This document shows positions 1 to 7,888 of a stretch of DNA of 64,000 nucleotides, piece by piece. The notes under the pieces were generated by a model. It worked only from the letters and a program-made list of their open reading frames with translations, was not told where the DNA came from and searched no databases. The first letter of the stretch is position 1; every line of letters starts with the position of its first letter. Made by a program: the position numbers and the translations under genes. Origin of the DNA: JACDHQ01 sp036401195 (lineage in GTDB: Bacteria; Gemmatimonadota; Gemmatimonadetes; Gemmatimonadales; Gemmatimonadaceae); assembly GCA_036401195.1 (NCBI GenBank), contig DASWVQ010000274.1, positions 1 through 64,000 of the forward strand, read 5' to 3'.

Positions 1-107
1 GCCGCCGCCCCCGCGGGCACCGCGCGCTTCGGCGACGGGAAGATGAAGGGCGTCACCACGATCACGACCGCGGTGAGCAGGAGGGCGGTGAGGAAGCGCT
101 TGTCCAT
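1..107 (-). CDS. yidC: YidC membrane insertase, N-terminal end only
   Basis: Only the first ~35 codons are in the window; the gene runs off the left edge. The protein begins MDKRFLTALLLTAVVIVV, the usual YidC signal-anchor (short charged start, then one hydrophobic helix), followed by a Pro/Ala-rich linker. YidC inserts proteins into the inner membrane with or without SecYEG. Its ATG directly follows the stop codon of yidD with no gap. That adjacency and the order rpmH-rnpA-yidD-yidC are what identify such a short fragment. Confidence 0.85.
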   Translation of the reverse strand, partial: MDKRFLTALLLTAVVIVVTPFIFPSPKRAVPAGAA

Positions 108-362
108 CTATCGGGACGATCGGGAAGTCGGGGACGGATGCTCCGGGTGCCCGTCGGGCACCGGGTCGAACCCGCCCACGGCAAAGGGGTGGCAGCGCAG
201 GATGCGCCGCACCGTCAGCCAGCTGCCGCGGCGCGCCCCGTGACGCTGGAGCGCCTCGATGGCGTAGGCGGAACAGGTGGGATGATAACGACAGCTCGCC
301 GGGAGCAGGGGCGAGAGGGCCACCTGGTAGCCCCGGACGAGCAGGATGAGCAGCGTGCGCAT
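108..362 (-). CDS. yidD: YidD membrane protein insertion efficiency factor
   Basis: 84 residues, the normal size for YidD. The family hallmarks are present: a hydrophobic/amphipathic N-terminus (MRTLLILLVRGYQVALSPLL), the cysteine motif CRYHPTCSAYAIEAL near residues 24-38, and HPFAVGGFDPVP near residues 58-69. YidD sits at the cytoplasmic membrane face and helps YidC-dependent insertion. It lies between rnpA (14 bp upstream) and yidC (0 bp downstream), so one transcript from the rpmH promoter probably covers all of them. Confidence 0.93.
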   Translation of the reverse strand: MRTLLILLVRGYQVALSPLLPASCRYHPTCSAYAIEALQRHGARRGSWLTVRRILRCHPFAVGGFDPVPDGHPEHPSPTSRSSR

Positions 363-376
363 TGGTCTTCCCCCCC

Positions 377-946
377 CTACGCGTCGACCGGCGCGGAAAG
401 TTGCGCCGCCACCCTGGCCACCTCGGCACGAAGGTCGTCGAAGGCCGCCTGGTACGCCTCGCGCCGGGTGCGGATCACGAGGTCCTGCGGGGCGCCCCCC
501 GTCTCGGTGAGCCGCGGGAGGATCACCGTCCTCGACAGCTCCCGGAGCCGCCGCTTGAGCTGGTTGCGCTCCACCGAGCCATGGCCGTGCTTCGCCACCA
601 CGAACCCGACGCGGGAATGGGCGAGAGGGGAAGCGAGAGCCCGGACCTCGAGGTGCCGGGTCCGGATCCGCTTCCCCTCTGTTGACACCCGCCGCAGGTC
701 GGCGCCGCGCGTGAGCCGATGGCTCCGCGGAAAGCGCTGCCGGCTGGCGGGCTCGCCGCCCCCGGAGGGGCCTGGGTCAGGCGCCCGCGTACTTGTCCGG
801 GAGCTGGACGGTGAGGCGCTTGCGCCCCTTCTTGCGGCGGCGGGCCAGGACTTCGCGCCCCCACCTGGTGGACATGCGCTCCCGGAATCCGTGGGTACGG
901 ATGCGGCGCTTGTTGCGGGGACGATACGTGGGCTTGCCCATGACAC
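377..946 (-). CDS. rnpA: RNase P protein component, frame containing all of rpmH
   Basis: The C-terminal ~120 residues are a standard RnpA: QRFPRSHRLTRGADLRRV at the start of the fold, then RVGFVVAKHGHG and the RNA-binding RNQLKRRLRELSR helix. It pairs with the rnpB RNA at 4826-5228 to mature tRNA 5' ends. No ATG, GTG or TTG occurs in frame between the end of rpmH (777) and the start of the RnpA fold. The nearest upstream start is GTG at 946, five bases before the rpmH ATG and sharing its GGAG; that gives 189 residues. GTG at 1027 or 1039 is also possible (up to 220 residues). The N-terminal extension is therefore read out of frame across rpmH. The start is uncertain; the function is not. Confidence 0.85.
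   Translation of the reverse strand: MSWASPRIVPATSAASVPTDSGSACPPGGGAKSWPAAARRGASASPSSSRTSTRAPDPGPSGGGEPASRQRFPRSHRLTRGADLRRVSTEGKRIRTRHLEVRALASPLAHSRVGFVVAKHGHGSVERNQLKRRLRELSRTVILPRLTETGGAPQDLVIRTRREAYQAAFDDLRAEVARVAAQLSAPVDA
777..941 (-). CDS. rpmH: 50S ribosomal protein L34
   Basis: 54 residues starting MGKPTYRPRNKRRIRTHGFR, an unmistakable L34 (basic, TYRPRNKRR...HGFRERM core) in the large subunit. The start is the ATG with GGAG seven bases upstream (949-952). The C-terminus (RLTVQLPDKYAGA) is slightly longer than in E. coli. The gene lies entirely inside the extended rnpA frame in another phase. It is transcribed away from dnaA from the promoter at 1049-1077. Confidence 0.96.
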   Translation of the reverse strand: MGKPTYRPRNKRRIRTHGFRERMSTRWGREVLARRRKKGRKRLTVQLPDKYAGA

Positions 947-1048
947 AACTCCAGAACGGTCGTCGGTATGCTCGCGGCGCCATGGCGCGCGCGTTCGGAT
1001 ACGCCGTGCCCGAACGCGGTCTCTCACGTAGGGCGGCACAGACCGGTA

Positions 1049-1077
1049 AACCTAGCCGTGGCCGAGAGATAGGTCAA
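1049..1077 (-). promoter_or_regulatory. Promoter of the rpmH-rnpA-yidD-yidC operon
   Basis: On the minus strand a -35 TTGACC (1077-1072) and a -10 TAGGTT (1054-1049) are separated by exactly 17 bases. The predicted start, about 1040-1044, lies only a few bases before the furthest possible rnpA GTG at 1039. The his operon promoter (51653-51681) has the same form, which supports both. No transcript data are available here. Confidence 0.65.
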
Positions 1078-1092
1078 GGGACCGCACCCCGC

Positions 1093-1159
1093 TTCTCCAC
1101 AGCGCGCCCCGCTTGCTCGCCCTCACGAGCGTTGCGTTTTCCACATGCGGGCTTAACCT
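1093..1159 (+). promoter_or_regulatory. dnaA upstream region with two DnaA boxes and a possible promoter
   Basis: Two DnaA-box-like 9-mers precede dnaA: TTCTCCACA at 1093-1101 (one mismatch to TTWTNCACA) and TTTTCCACA at 1137-1145 (full match). A weak promoter can be drawn with -35 TTGCGT (1132-1137), a 16-base spacer and -10 TAACCT (1154-1159). The good box starts on the last base of that -35, as expected for DnaA repressing its own gene. The boxes are reliable; the promoter is tentative. Confidence 0.45.
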
Positions 1160-1208
1160 TCCTCCCCCCGCCCTCCCTCCCCCCGCCCAAGTCGCTCCGC
1201 TCCCTGCC

Positions 1209-2636
1209 GTGCCAGACGTCGGCGACGCTCCCGCGTCCTCCAGCACCACCCTGACGGCCCGCGACGTCTGGTCCCGACTCCTCGAGCGCGCACGCCTCGA
1301 CCTCTCGGAGCAGACCTTCCGCACCTGGCTGGAGCCGGTCGAGCCCATCGCCGTCGAGGGCAACACGCTCGTCGTCGGCGCCCCCGACCAGTTCTCGGCG
1401 GACTGGAACGACTCCAAGCACTCGGCGCTCCTCGCCAGCTACGCCGCGGTCGCCCTCGGGCACCCGATGGCGGTCACCTTCCGGGTCTCCGAGTCGCGGC
1501 GCAGCCGCCCGCAGATGGACCTCTTCGTCGCCCCTCCCCCCGAGGAAACGAAGCCATCTCCGCCGCAGCACAGCGCCACCACGCTGCCACTGAGCCCGCG
1601 GTACACGTTCGATCACTTCGTGATCGGAAAGTCCAACGAGCTCGCCGCCGCCGCCGCGCACGCCTCTGCCCAAGCCCCGGGATCGGTCTACAACCCGCTC
1701 TTCATCTATGGCGACACGGGGCTGGGCAAGACCCACCTCATGCAGGCCGTCGCCCACGAGATCGTGAAGCGGCGCCCGAGCACCCGCATCGCCTACGTGG
1801 GCACCGAGCAGTTCACCAACGAGCTCGTGGCCGCGATCCAGACCCGCGCCACGCACGAGTTCAAGCGGCGCTACCGCGAGGTGGACCTCCTGCTCGTGGA
1901 CGACGTGCACTTCCTCCGCGGGAAGGAGAGCACGCAGGAGGAGTTCTTCCACACCTTCAACGCGCTCTACGAGGCGGGGCGGCAGATCATCCTCACCTCC
2001 GACCGCCCCCCCTCGGAGATCCCCGGCCTCGAGGCGCGCCTCGTCTCCCGCTTCCAGTGGGGGATGGTCGCCGACATCGACATGCCCGACCTGGAGCACC
2101 GGTCGGCGATCCTGCGCAAGAAGGCGGAGCTCGACCACCTGGAGCAGACGATCCCCGACGACGTGATCCGCTTCATCGCCGAGAACGTCCGCTCCAACGT
2201 GCGCGAGCTGGAAGGGTCGATCATCCGCCTCCTCGCCTACGCCTCCCTCAAGCACCGCGACATCACCGTCGACATCGCCCGCGAGGCGCTCCGCGACAAG
2301 CTGCGGAATGGCGACGATGCGGCCGGCGGCCGGGGGGCACAGCTCGACGCGGCCTCGATCCAGGCGGCGGTGGCGAAGGAATGGGGGGTCACCGCCGAGG
2401 GGCTGCGCTCCAAGACGCGCACCAAGACCCTCACCGTCCCGCGCCAGGTGGCCATGTACCTGATGCGGGAGATGCTCGCCCTGCAGCTCGTGGAGATCGG
2501 GAACGCCTTCGGCGGCCGCGATCACTCCACGGTGATCCACTCGCTCGACCGGGTGGCCGAGATGACGAAGGAAGACCCGCAGTTCGGGCAGCGCGTGGCG
2601 CGCCTCCGGGCCACGCTGGAGGCACTCGCGGGATGA
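1209..2636 (+). CDS. dnaA: Chromosomal replication initiator DnaA
   Basis: With the GTG at 1209 the protein is 475 residues, normal for DnaA. Domain I is at about 15-90, a short linker follows, then the AAA+ domain with Walker A GDTGLGKTH (168-176) and Walker B LLLVDDVHF (227-235). Domain IV carries the box-recognition signature GGRDHSTVIHS (435-445). It binds boxes at the origin and opens the duplex. The frame stays open upstream to a TTG at 1113, but that stretch is proline-rich and overlaps the DnaA boxes, so the GTG is preferred even though no strong ribosome-binding site is visible. Confidence 0.96.
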   Translation: MPDVGDAPASSSTTLTARDVWSRLLERARLDLSEQTFRTWLEPVEPIAVEGNTLVVGAPDQFSADWNDSKHSALLASYAAVALGHPMAVTFRVSESRRSRPQMDLFVAPPPEETKPSPPQHSATTLPLSPRYTFDHFVIGKSNELAAAAAHASAQAPGSVYNPLFIYGDTGLGKTHLMQAVAHEIVKRRPSTRIAYVGTEQFTNELVAAIQTRATHEFKRRYREVDLLLVDDVHFLRGKESTQEEFFHTFNALYEAGRQIILTSDRPPSEIPGLEARLVSRFQWGMVADIDMPDLEHRSAILRKKAELDHLEQTIPDDVIRFIAENVRSNVRELEGSIIRLLAYASLKHRDITVDIAREALRDKLRNGDDAAGGRGAQLDAASIQAAVAKEWGVTAEGLRSKTRTKTLTVPRQVAMYLMREMLALQLVEIGNAFGGRDHSTVIHSLDRVAEMTKEDPQFGQRVARLRATLEALAG

Positions 2637-2925
2637 CGACCACCGCGCTCCCGGCCGCCGGCGGCTGTCCACATGGACGGCAGAGTTTCCCCCGCCACTC
2701 GACATTTCATCCCCATCTTCACACCTTTGGCGCGACCGGAATGTGGACGGCCGGCGTTCTCCACGCGGAGTCCACACCCGATGGCACCACGCAACTCCCG
2801 CCTGGGACGGCAGTTGGGGATCTCTCCACACCGCCCACACGGCCTGCTACCACTACTAGTTAGAAATCTCTTTTACGTGGTACTGCAGGACGCCGCGTTT
2901 TGCACAGACACTCAGAGGAACCCTG
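2637..2925. other. oriC: Probable replication origin (oriC) between dnaA and dnaN
   Basis: A 289-bp gene-free gap. It holds TTTTGCACA (2898-2906), a full match to the DnaA box TTWTNCACA. It also holds several looser copies sharing a TCCACA or TTCACA core: CTGTCCACA (2665-2673), ATCTTCACA (2715-2723), inverted TGTGGACGG (2742-2750), GAGTCCACA (2768-2776) and CTCTCCACA (2822-2830). Between the last two sites is the most AT-rich stretch nearby (about 2847-2882), a candidate unwinding element. Position and box density support oriC; strand bias was not computed. Confidence 0.7.
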
Positions 2926-4035
2926 ATGCGGTTCACGATCTCCCGGGAAAAGTTGCAGGAAGGGCTCAGCGCGGTCTCGGCGAGCATTCCCGCCAAGACG
3001 ACACTGCCGGTGCTCGCCAACATCCTGGTCGAGACCACCGACAAGGGGATCCGCCTCTCGGGGACGGACCTCGACATCGCCGTGAGCACCGAGGTCGCCG
3101 CGGACGTCGAGGCGCCGGGGGGGATCACCATCCCCGCCAAGAAGCTCACCGAGATCGCCCGCGAGCTTCCCCCCAACCCGGTGAAGATCGCGTCGTCCGG
3201 CGAGCAGCGGATCACCCTCGACTGCGGGCGCGCGCACTTCAAGATCCTCGGCCTGCCGAAGGACGAGTTCCCGAGCTTCCCCTCGGTGAAGTTCGACGGC
3301 GCCTGGCGCGTGAAGTCGGGTGACCTGCAGAAGCTCATCGGCCACACCGCCTTCGCCGTGAGCACCGAGGAGAGCCGTCCGATCCTCAACGGCGTCCTCT
3401 GGGAGCTGCGCCCCGACCGCATGCGCATGGTCGCCACCAACGGCCATCGCCTCGCCAAGATGGAAATCCCCGTCTCCGGGGGCGCCGGCCAGAGTGACCT
3501 CATCGTGCCGCCGAAGGCGCTGGAGCAGATCCGCCGCCTCTTCCCCGCCGACGAGGAGCTGGAGATCGCGCGCGGGGAGAACCACATCGGCTTCCGCTCC
3601 CCCTTCACCGCGGTGTACACGCGGCTGATCGAGGGACCGTACCCGAACTACGAGCAGGTCATCCCGAAGGACAACGACCGCTACGCGATCGCCGACAAGG
3701 TGGCGCTCACCAGTGCGCTGAAGCGCATGTCGGTGATCGCCTCCGACCAGACCCATCGCATCCGGCTGTCGTTCAACGCGGGGATGCTCAAGTTCTCCGT
3801 GCAGACTCCCGACCTGGGCGAGGCCACCGACGAGCTGCCGGTGCGCTTCACCGGCGACCCGCTCGACATCGGCTTCAACGCCAGCTACCTGCTCGAGATC
3901 CTGCGCTACATCCCGAGCGAGGAAGTGCGGCTCACCTTCAAGGCGCCGGAACGCGCGGCGACCCTGGAGCCCGAGGGATGGAACGATCCCGCGCAGTATC
4001 TCTGCCTCGTCATGCCCCTCCGTCTCCTCGACTGA
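2926..4035 (+). CDS. dnaN: DNA polymerase III beta sliding clamp
   Basis: 369 residues, full length, starting MRFTISREKLQEGLSAVSAS and ending in the conserved MPLRLLD (compare MPMRL in E. coli). The three-fold repeated clamp architecture is visible, including TEESRPILNGVLWE and ATNGHRLAKM in the second domain. The dimeric ring tethers polymerases to DNA. AGAGGA sits six bases before the ATG. It lies directly after the origin region and is probably transcribed separately from dnaA. Confidence 0.97.
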   Translation: MRFTISREKLQEGLSAVSASIPAKTTLPVLANILVETTDKGIRLSGTDLDIAVSTEVAADVEAPGGITIPAKKLTEIARELPPNPVKIASSGEQRITLDCGRAHFKILGLPKDEFPSFPSVKFDGAWRVKSGDLQKLIGHTAFAVSTEESRPILNGVLWELRPDRMRMVATNGHRLAKMEIPVSGGAGQSDLIVPPKALEQIRRLFPADEELEIARGENHIGFRSPFTAVYTRLIEGPYPNYEQVIPKDNDRYAIADKVALTSALKRMSVIASDQTHRIRLSFNAGMLKFSVQTPDLGEATDELPVRFTGDPLDIGFNASYLLEILRYIPSEEVRLTFKAPERAATLEPEGWNDPAQYLCLVMPLRLLD

Positions 4036-4077
4036 GGACGACGTGATGGCCACGCGGCGTGGGGGAGCGGGCGGGCC

Positions 4078-4737
4078 GTGAACGCGGCAGCGGTGCTCGC
4101 CCAGGCGATGGGCCTCGCCTACGCGGCGGGACTCAGCGTGTACGCCACGATCGCCGTGAGCGGGCTCGCCATCCGGGCCGGCTGGGTGGCGTCGCCCCCC
4201 GGGGGCCTCGCCGCCCTCGGCAGCTGGTGGGTGATCGGGATCGCCATCGCCCTGTACGCCGTGGAGTTCACCGCCACCCTCATCCCCGGCGTGGCCTCCG
4301 CCTGGGAGACGCTGCATTCCGTGATCCGGCCCCCCGCGGCCGCCGCGCTGGCCGCGGCCACCGCCTGGCATGCCGACCCCCTCATCGTGCTCGTGGCGGC
4401 CATCCTGGGGGGCGCCGTGGCCGTCTCCACCCACACCACGAAGCTCGGCTTCCGCTACGCCATCGACACCTCGCCGGAGCCCCTCACCAACGGGGCCGCG
4501 AACGTCGCGGAGCTCTCCCTCCTCTCCGGCCTCGTGCTCCTCGTGTGGGAGCACCCCTTCATCTCGCTCGCCATCGCCCTCGCCATCCTCGTGGCGCTGA
4601 TGGTCATGGTGCGGCTCGTGTGGCGCGCGCTCAAGCAGGTGTTCAGCGGCCGCTGGATGCCCGGCCGCGGCCTGCTCCAGGATGCGCGCACCTCCGACCG
4701 CATGGCCTCCCGCGGCGAGGATGCCGACTGGGAGTGA
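4078..4737 (+). CDS. DUF4126-type integral membrane protein
   Basis: 219 residues starting at GTG, with about five to six hydrophobic segments (such as AYAAGLSVYATIAVSGLAI and SLAIALAILVALMVMVRLVW) and a charged C-tail. The glycine/alanine-rich LGGAVAVSTHTTKLGFRYAIDTS stretch and overall layout match DUF4126, a family of unknown function. It starts 42 bp after dnaN on the same strand and may be co-transcribed. No catalytic motif is visible. Confidence 0.7.
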   Translation: MNAAAVLAQAMGLAYAAGLSVYATIAVSGLAIRAGWVASPPGGLAALGSWWVIGIAIALYAVEFTATLIPGVASAWETLHSVIRPPAAAALAAATAWHADPLIVLVAAILGGAVAVSTHTTKLGFRYAIDTSPEPLTNGAANVAELSLLSGLVLLVWEHPFISLAIALAILVALMVMVRLVWRALKQVFSGRWMPGRGLLQDARTSDRMASRGEDADWE

Positions 4738-4781
4738 CGCGGCGATGACGGCGCCAGATCATTCGTCAGGGGCCACCCAAC

Positions 4782-4819
4782 ACGAAGGCCCGGTTGCCAC
4801 AGGGCAGCCGGGCCTTCGT
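4782..4819 (-). terminator. Hairpin downstream of rnpB, probable terminator
   Basis: A near-perfect 17-bp stem (4782-4798 with 4803-4819, one G-T wobble) closed by a 4-base loop lies seven bases beyond the 3' end of rnpB. The U-tract on the rnpB side is poor. The hairpin may serve both rnpB and the opposite-strand gene at 4078-4737. Confidence 0.6.
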
Positions 4820-4825
4820 TCCAAT

Positions 4826-5228
4826 TTCGCCACCGGCCTGTAAGCCGGGTTCTGTCGGAGCACCCGAGGGCACTCCGGACGGTCATTCCTCTCGGCGCGC
4901 GGTCACCCACGCGCTCCAGCAGCCTACCCGCAGCGTCTTGGTCGGGGTGGACACCCCTCGCTGCCTATTTGGCCTTGCTCCGGCTGGGGTTTGCCGTGCC
5001 ACGCCTGTTACCAGGCGCGCGGTGGGCTCTTACCCCACCCTTTCACCCTTGCCTGTGCCCTCGGGCGAACCCTCGGGCCATCGGCGGTCTGCTCTCTGTT
5101 GCACTGTCCGTCGCCGGCGCACTCGCGCACGCCGTCGCCCAGGCGTTACCTGGCAGCCTGTCCAATGGAGCCCGGACTTTCCTCGAGGCCTCCGAAGAAG
5201 CGCTCGCGACCGTCCGGCCGGTGGCGAT
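4826..5228 (-). ncRNA. rnpB: RNase P RNA, bacterial type A
   Basis: The minus strand reads GAGGAAAGTCCGGGCTCC near the 5' end (about 5166-5184) and ACAGAACCCGGCTTA near the 3' end; these are the universal P4 strands. The ends are set by an 11-bp P1 helix, CGCCACCGGCC (5226-5216) pairing with GGCCGGTGGCG (4838-4828). A GGTAAGAGC element and a CTGGTAACAG element match the tRNA-CCA-binding loop region and downstream stem of E. coli M1 RNA. About 403 nt. It is the catalytic partner of the rnpA product. Confidence 0.96.
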
Positions 5229-5434
5229 GCAGCATTCCGATCCTCCCGCAATCTAATGCGATCGGGGAGCGCGCGTCGTGGCGCGTCGGCGCCGGGCGCA
5301 CCCGCGCCGCCCCGGATCGCCGCCGCCCCGGTCACGCCATTTCCACCCCGTGACCTGGGACTGACCGGTGGGCGCCATCCTCCCTGCGCAGTCGGCGACG
5401 CGGCCGCAGCGCAGTCTTCCCGGGAGGTGCCCCC

Positions 5435-6286
5435 ATGTCCTCCGACCCGGCCCGCGGCGCGACCGCCGCGACCTTCACCGTCGCCACCGTGCTCACCCCC
5501 GCCGAGCGCTCCCGCGTCGATGCCGCGGGCGCGGGCCTCTATGCGGCGCATCACCACGAGTCCATCGACGACCTGCTCCGCGCCCTTCGCGAGCGCCCGG
5601 TGGCCGCCGTCCTCGTCTCCGCCACGCGATGCGACAGCGTCACCACCACCCGCCTCTCCCGCATGGTGCGCGAGTTCCCGCGCATCCCCGCCGTCGCCCT
5701 CCTCTCGCAGTTCGAGACGCAGTCGGCGCGTGCCGTCCTCGCCCTCGGCGGCTGCGGCGTCCAGCAGCTGGTCGACGTGCGGCAGCCGGGCGGGTGGCAC
5801 CAGCTCCGCGCCGTGCTCGCGCCCGATCACGCCTACGAGATCCGCCGCGTGGCGATCGACGCCATCCTCTCGGACCTCCCCGATGCCCCCGGCGGCTGCC
5901 AGCGCTTCTTCGCCGCGCTCTTCTCGTGCGGCGACGACGTGAGCACCGTGCGCCAGCTCGCGCGCCTGCTCGGCGTGCTGCCGAGCACCATGACGAGCCG
6001 CTTCTTCCGCGCGTCGCTCCCCGCGCCCAAGCGCTACCTGGCCTTCGCCCGGCTCGTGCGGGCCGCCCGCGTGCTCGAGAACGGCGGCGTCTCGGTGGCG
6101 CGGTGCGCGAACGAGCTCGAGTACTCGTCCCCACAGAGCTTCTGCCGGCACGTGCGCGCGCTCCTCGGCATGTCCACCGTGGAGTTCCGCCGCGGCTACA
6201 CCGGTGAGGCGATGCTCCGGCGATTCCGCGATGAACTGGTGCTTCCCCACCGCGACACGCTCCGGCGCTTCGAGCCCCTCGGCTGA
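5435..6286 (+). CDS. AraC-like transcriptional regulator
   Basis: 283 residues. The C-terminal half (about 165-255) has the double helix-turn-helix shape of AraC/XylS proteins: VRQLARLLGVLPSTMTSRFF as the first HTH, then SVARCANELEYSSPQSFCRHV and the ending LLGMSTVEFRRGY. The N-terminal half looks like a degenerate receiver-type alpha/beta domain (PVAAVLVSATRC, IPAVALLSQF) without an obvious phosphorylatable aspartate, and no AraC sugar-binding cupin is seen. Its target is unknown; it converges on the receptor gene ending at 6305. Confidence 0.75.
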   Translation: MSSDPARGATAATFTVATVLTPAERSRVDAAGAGLYAAHHHESIDDLLRALRERPVAAVLVSATRCDSVTTTRLSRMVREFPRIPAVALLSQFETQSARAVLALGGCGVQQLVDVRQPGGWHQLRAVLAPDHAYEIRRVAIDAILSDLPDAPGGCQRFFAALFSCGDDVSTVRQLARLLGVLPSTMTSRFFRASLPAPKRYLAFARLVRAARVLENGGVSVARCANELEYSSPQSFCRHVRALLGMSTVEFRRGYTGEAMLRRFRDELVLPHRDTLRRFEPLG

Positions 6287-6304
6287 GCGCGCATGGCGTG
6301 CCGG

Positions 6305-7888
6305 TCAGGCCGCCCCCGGCCCCTCCGTCTCGAAGCGGGCGATCCGGCCGCGCAGCACGTCGGCCACCCCCGCCAGCTCCTGGCTCGCCCCATTCAGGTC
6401 CTCGAGGGCGCGCGTGTGCTGCGCGGCCACCGACGACGAGGCGCGCGCCCGCTGCGAGGCCTCCTCCGCGACCTGCTCCACGCTGGCGATCGCCTCGGCC
6501 AGTTCGCGCATCGCCGACACCTGGCCGCGCGACACCGTCGTGGCCTCGCCGATCACCCCCGCCACCCGCTCGATCCCCGCCAGCATTTCGCTCAGCGCGC
6601 GATCCGCCTCCAACGCGATGGCGCCCACGTTGCGCACCTCCCGCTCCCCCGCGTCCATCGACTCCACCGCCTCGTCGATGCGCGTGCGCACCCCCGCGAT
6701 CGTGGTGGTGACCTGCCGGGCCGCGGTGGTGCTCTCCACCGCCAGCTTGCGCACCTCCTCGGCCACCACCGCGAACCCCTTGCCGTGCTCCCCGGCGCGC
6801 GCAGCCTCGATCGCCGCGTTCAGCGCCAGCAGGTTCGTCTGCCGCGCGATGCGCGCGATCGCATCCACGAACGCCCCGATCTCCGCCGAGGCCTCACCGA
6901 GCCCGCGGACCGTGCTCGCCGTCTGCGACACGCGCTCCCCCACCGTCACCAGCGTGCCCGCCGCCCGCCCGATCGCCTCGCGGCTGCTCGCTGCCGATCG
7001 CATCAGGGCCCCCGCCTCCGTCTCCACCGCCTCGGCCCGCTCGCGCAGCCGTTCCGAGGCTTCGCGCGTTTCCTCCGCGCGGCGGACGCCCGCGCTGGTG
7101 TACTCCCGCTGCGTGTCGAGGGCCTGCGCCAGCCCGCTCGCCGTGCCCGCGAACTCTCCCCCCGCCGCGTTGAGCTGCTGCGTGGACCGCGCCAGCCCCA
7201 CCGAGAGCGTGGCCACGCGCTCCGCGTTCTGCTGGACCTCGGCGATCAGGTCGCCGAGCTGGGAGAGCATGCGGTTGAGGCTCCGCTGCAGCTGGCCGAG
7301 CTCGTCGCTGTAGCGCGCGTCGGCACGCACGCGCAGCCGCCCCTGCTCCGCCTCGTACATCACCTCGCGCGCCCTCCGGATGCGGCTGATGAGCCGCGAG
7401 GCGATCGGGACCACCTGCGTCGCGACGAGGAGGAACACGACGGCGGTCGCCAGGACCCACCCGAACGGTTCCCCGCCGGTCCCGGTTCCCGCCGGGGCCG
7501 TCGCCCGGTACAGCGCGCTCGCGGCCACGAATCCCAGCGTCGACATGAGCGAGCAGTAGAGCCCCAGCGAGCGGCCGCGATCGAACGAGTAGGGCACGAC
7601 CACCAGGAAGTACAGCACCACCAGCCCCGGCGCGCCGAAGGTGGCGACCACGGCGCTGATCAGCAGCACGTCCAGCGTCGCGAACGCATAGCGGAACCAC
7701 CAGGCGTGCCGGTCGTCACGCGTGGCCAGCCGCGTGAGCACCGTGTTGACGAGGAGCGTGACGGCCGCGATCGCGACGATCTGGGGGAGCGTGACGGGCG
7801 CAAGGTGGATCAGCGACGCGATCGTCGCCGCGACGGCGAGCGCGAGCGTCATCTGCAGCCGGCGTCGCGCACCGAGGCGGAAGGTCAC
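6305..7888 (-). CDS. Methyl-accepting chemotaxis-type receptor with a multi-pass membrane input domain
   Basis: 527 residues from the GTG at 7888 (AAGGA just upstream); the frame stays open to a TTG at 8104, which would add 72 low-complexity Arg/Pro-rich residues. The N-terminal ~170 residues form about six hydrophobic helices with no periplasmic ligand domain. A HAMP-like linker follows (RRAREVMYEAEQGRLRVRAD) and then a long coiled-coil signalling domain with the conserved hairpin tip ARIARQTNLLALNAAIEAAR and KGFAVVAEEVRKLA. It should signal to a CheA/CheW array, but no che genes lie nearby. Confidence 0.88.
   Translation of the reverse strand: MTFRLGARRRLQMTLALAVAATIASLIHLAPVTLPQIVAIAAVTLLVNTVLTRLATRDDRHAWWFRYAFATLDVLLISAVVATFGAPGLVVLYFLVVVPYSFDRGRSLGLYCSLMSTLGFVAASALYRATAPAGTGTGGEPFGWVLATAVVFLLVATQVVPIASRLISRIRRAREVMYEAEQGRLRVRADARYSDELGQLQRSLNRMLSQLGDLIAEVQQNAERVATLSVGLARSTQQLNAAGGEFAGTASGLAQALDTQREYTSAGVRRAEETREASERLRERAEAVETEAGALMRSAASSREAIGRAAGTLVTVGERVSQTASTVRGLGEASAEIGAFVDAIARIARQTNLLALNAAIEAARAGEHGKGFAVVAEEVRKLAVESTTAARQVTTTIAGVRTRIDEAVESMDAGEREVRNVGAIALEADRALSEMLAGIERVAGVIGEATTVSRGQVSAMRELAEAIASVEQVAEEASQRARASSSVAAQHTRALEDLNGASQELAGVADVLRGRIARFETEGPGAA

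Noticed and set aside
685..688. GTG codon inside the RnpA fold (VSTEG) as the rnpA start
   Set aside because: It would delete the conserved first strand and helix (RFPRSHRLTRGADL) of the protein.
1113..1208. N-terminal extension of DnaA from TTG at 1113
   Set aside because: Adds 32 residues of Pro-rich sequence overlapping DnaA boxes and the possible promoter; not typical of DnaA.
1074..2840. Long antisense open frame (588 codons) opposite dnaA
   Set aside because: Translation is Arg/Gly/Leu/Asp-rich low complexity with no domain; it is the third-codon-position shadow of a GC-rich gene.
2860..4554. 564-codon antisense frame opposite dnaN and the DUF4126 gene
   Set aside because: Same shadow pattern; crosses two plus-strand genes and has no ribosome-binding site.
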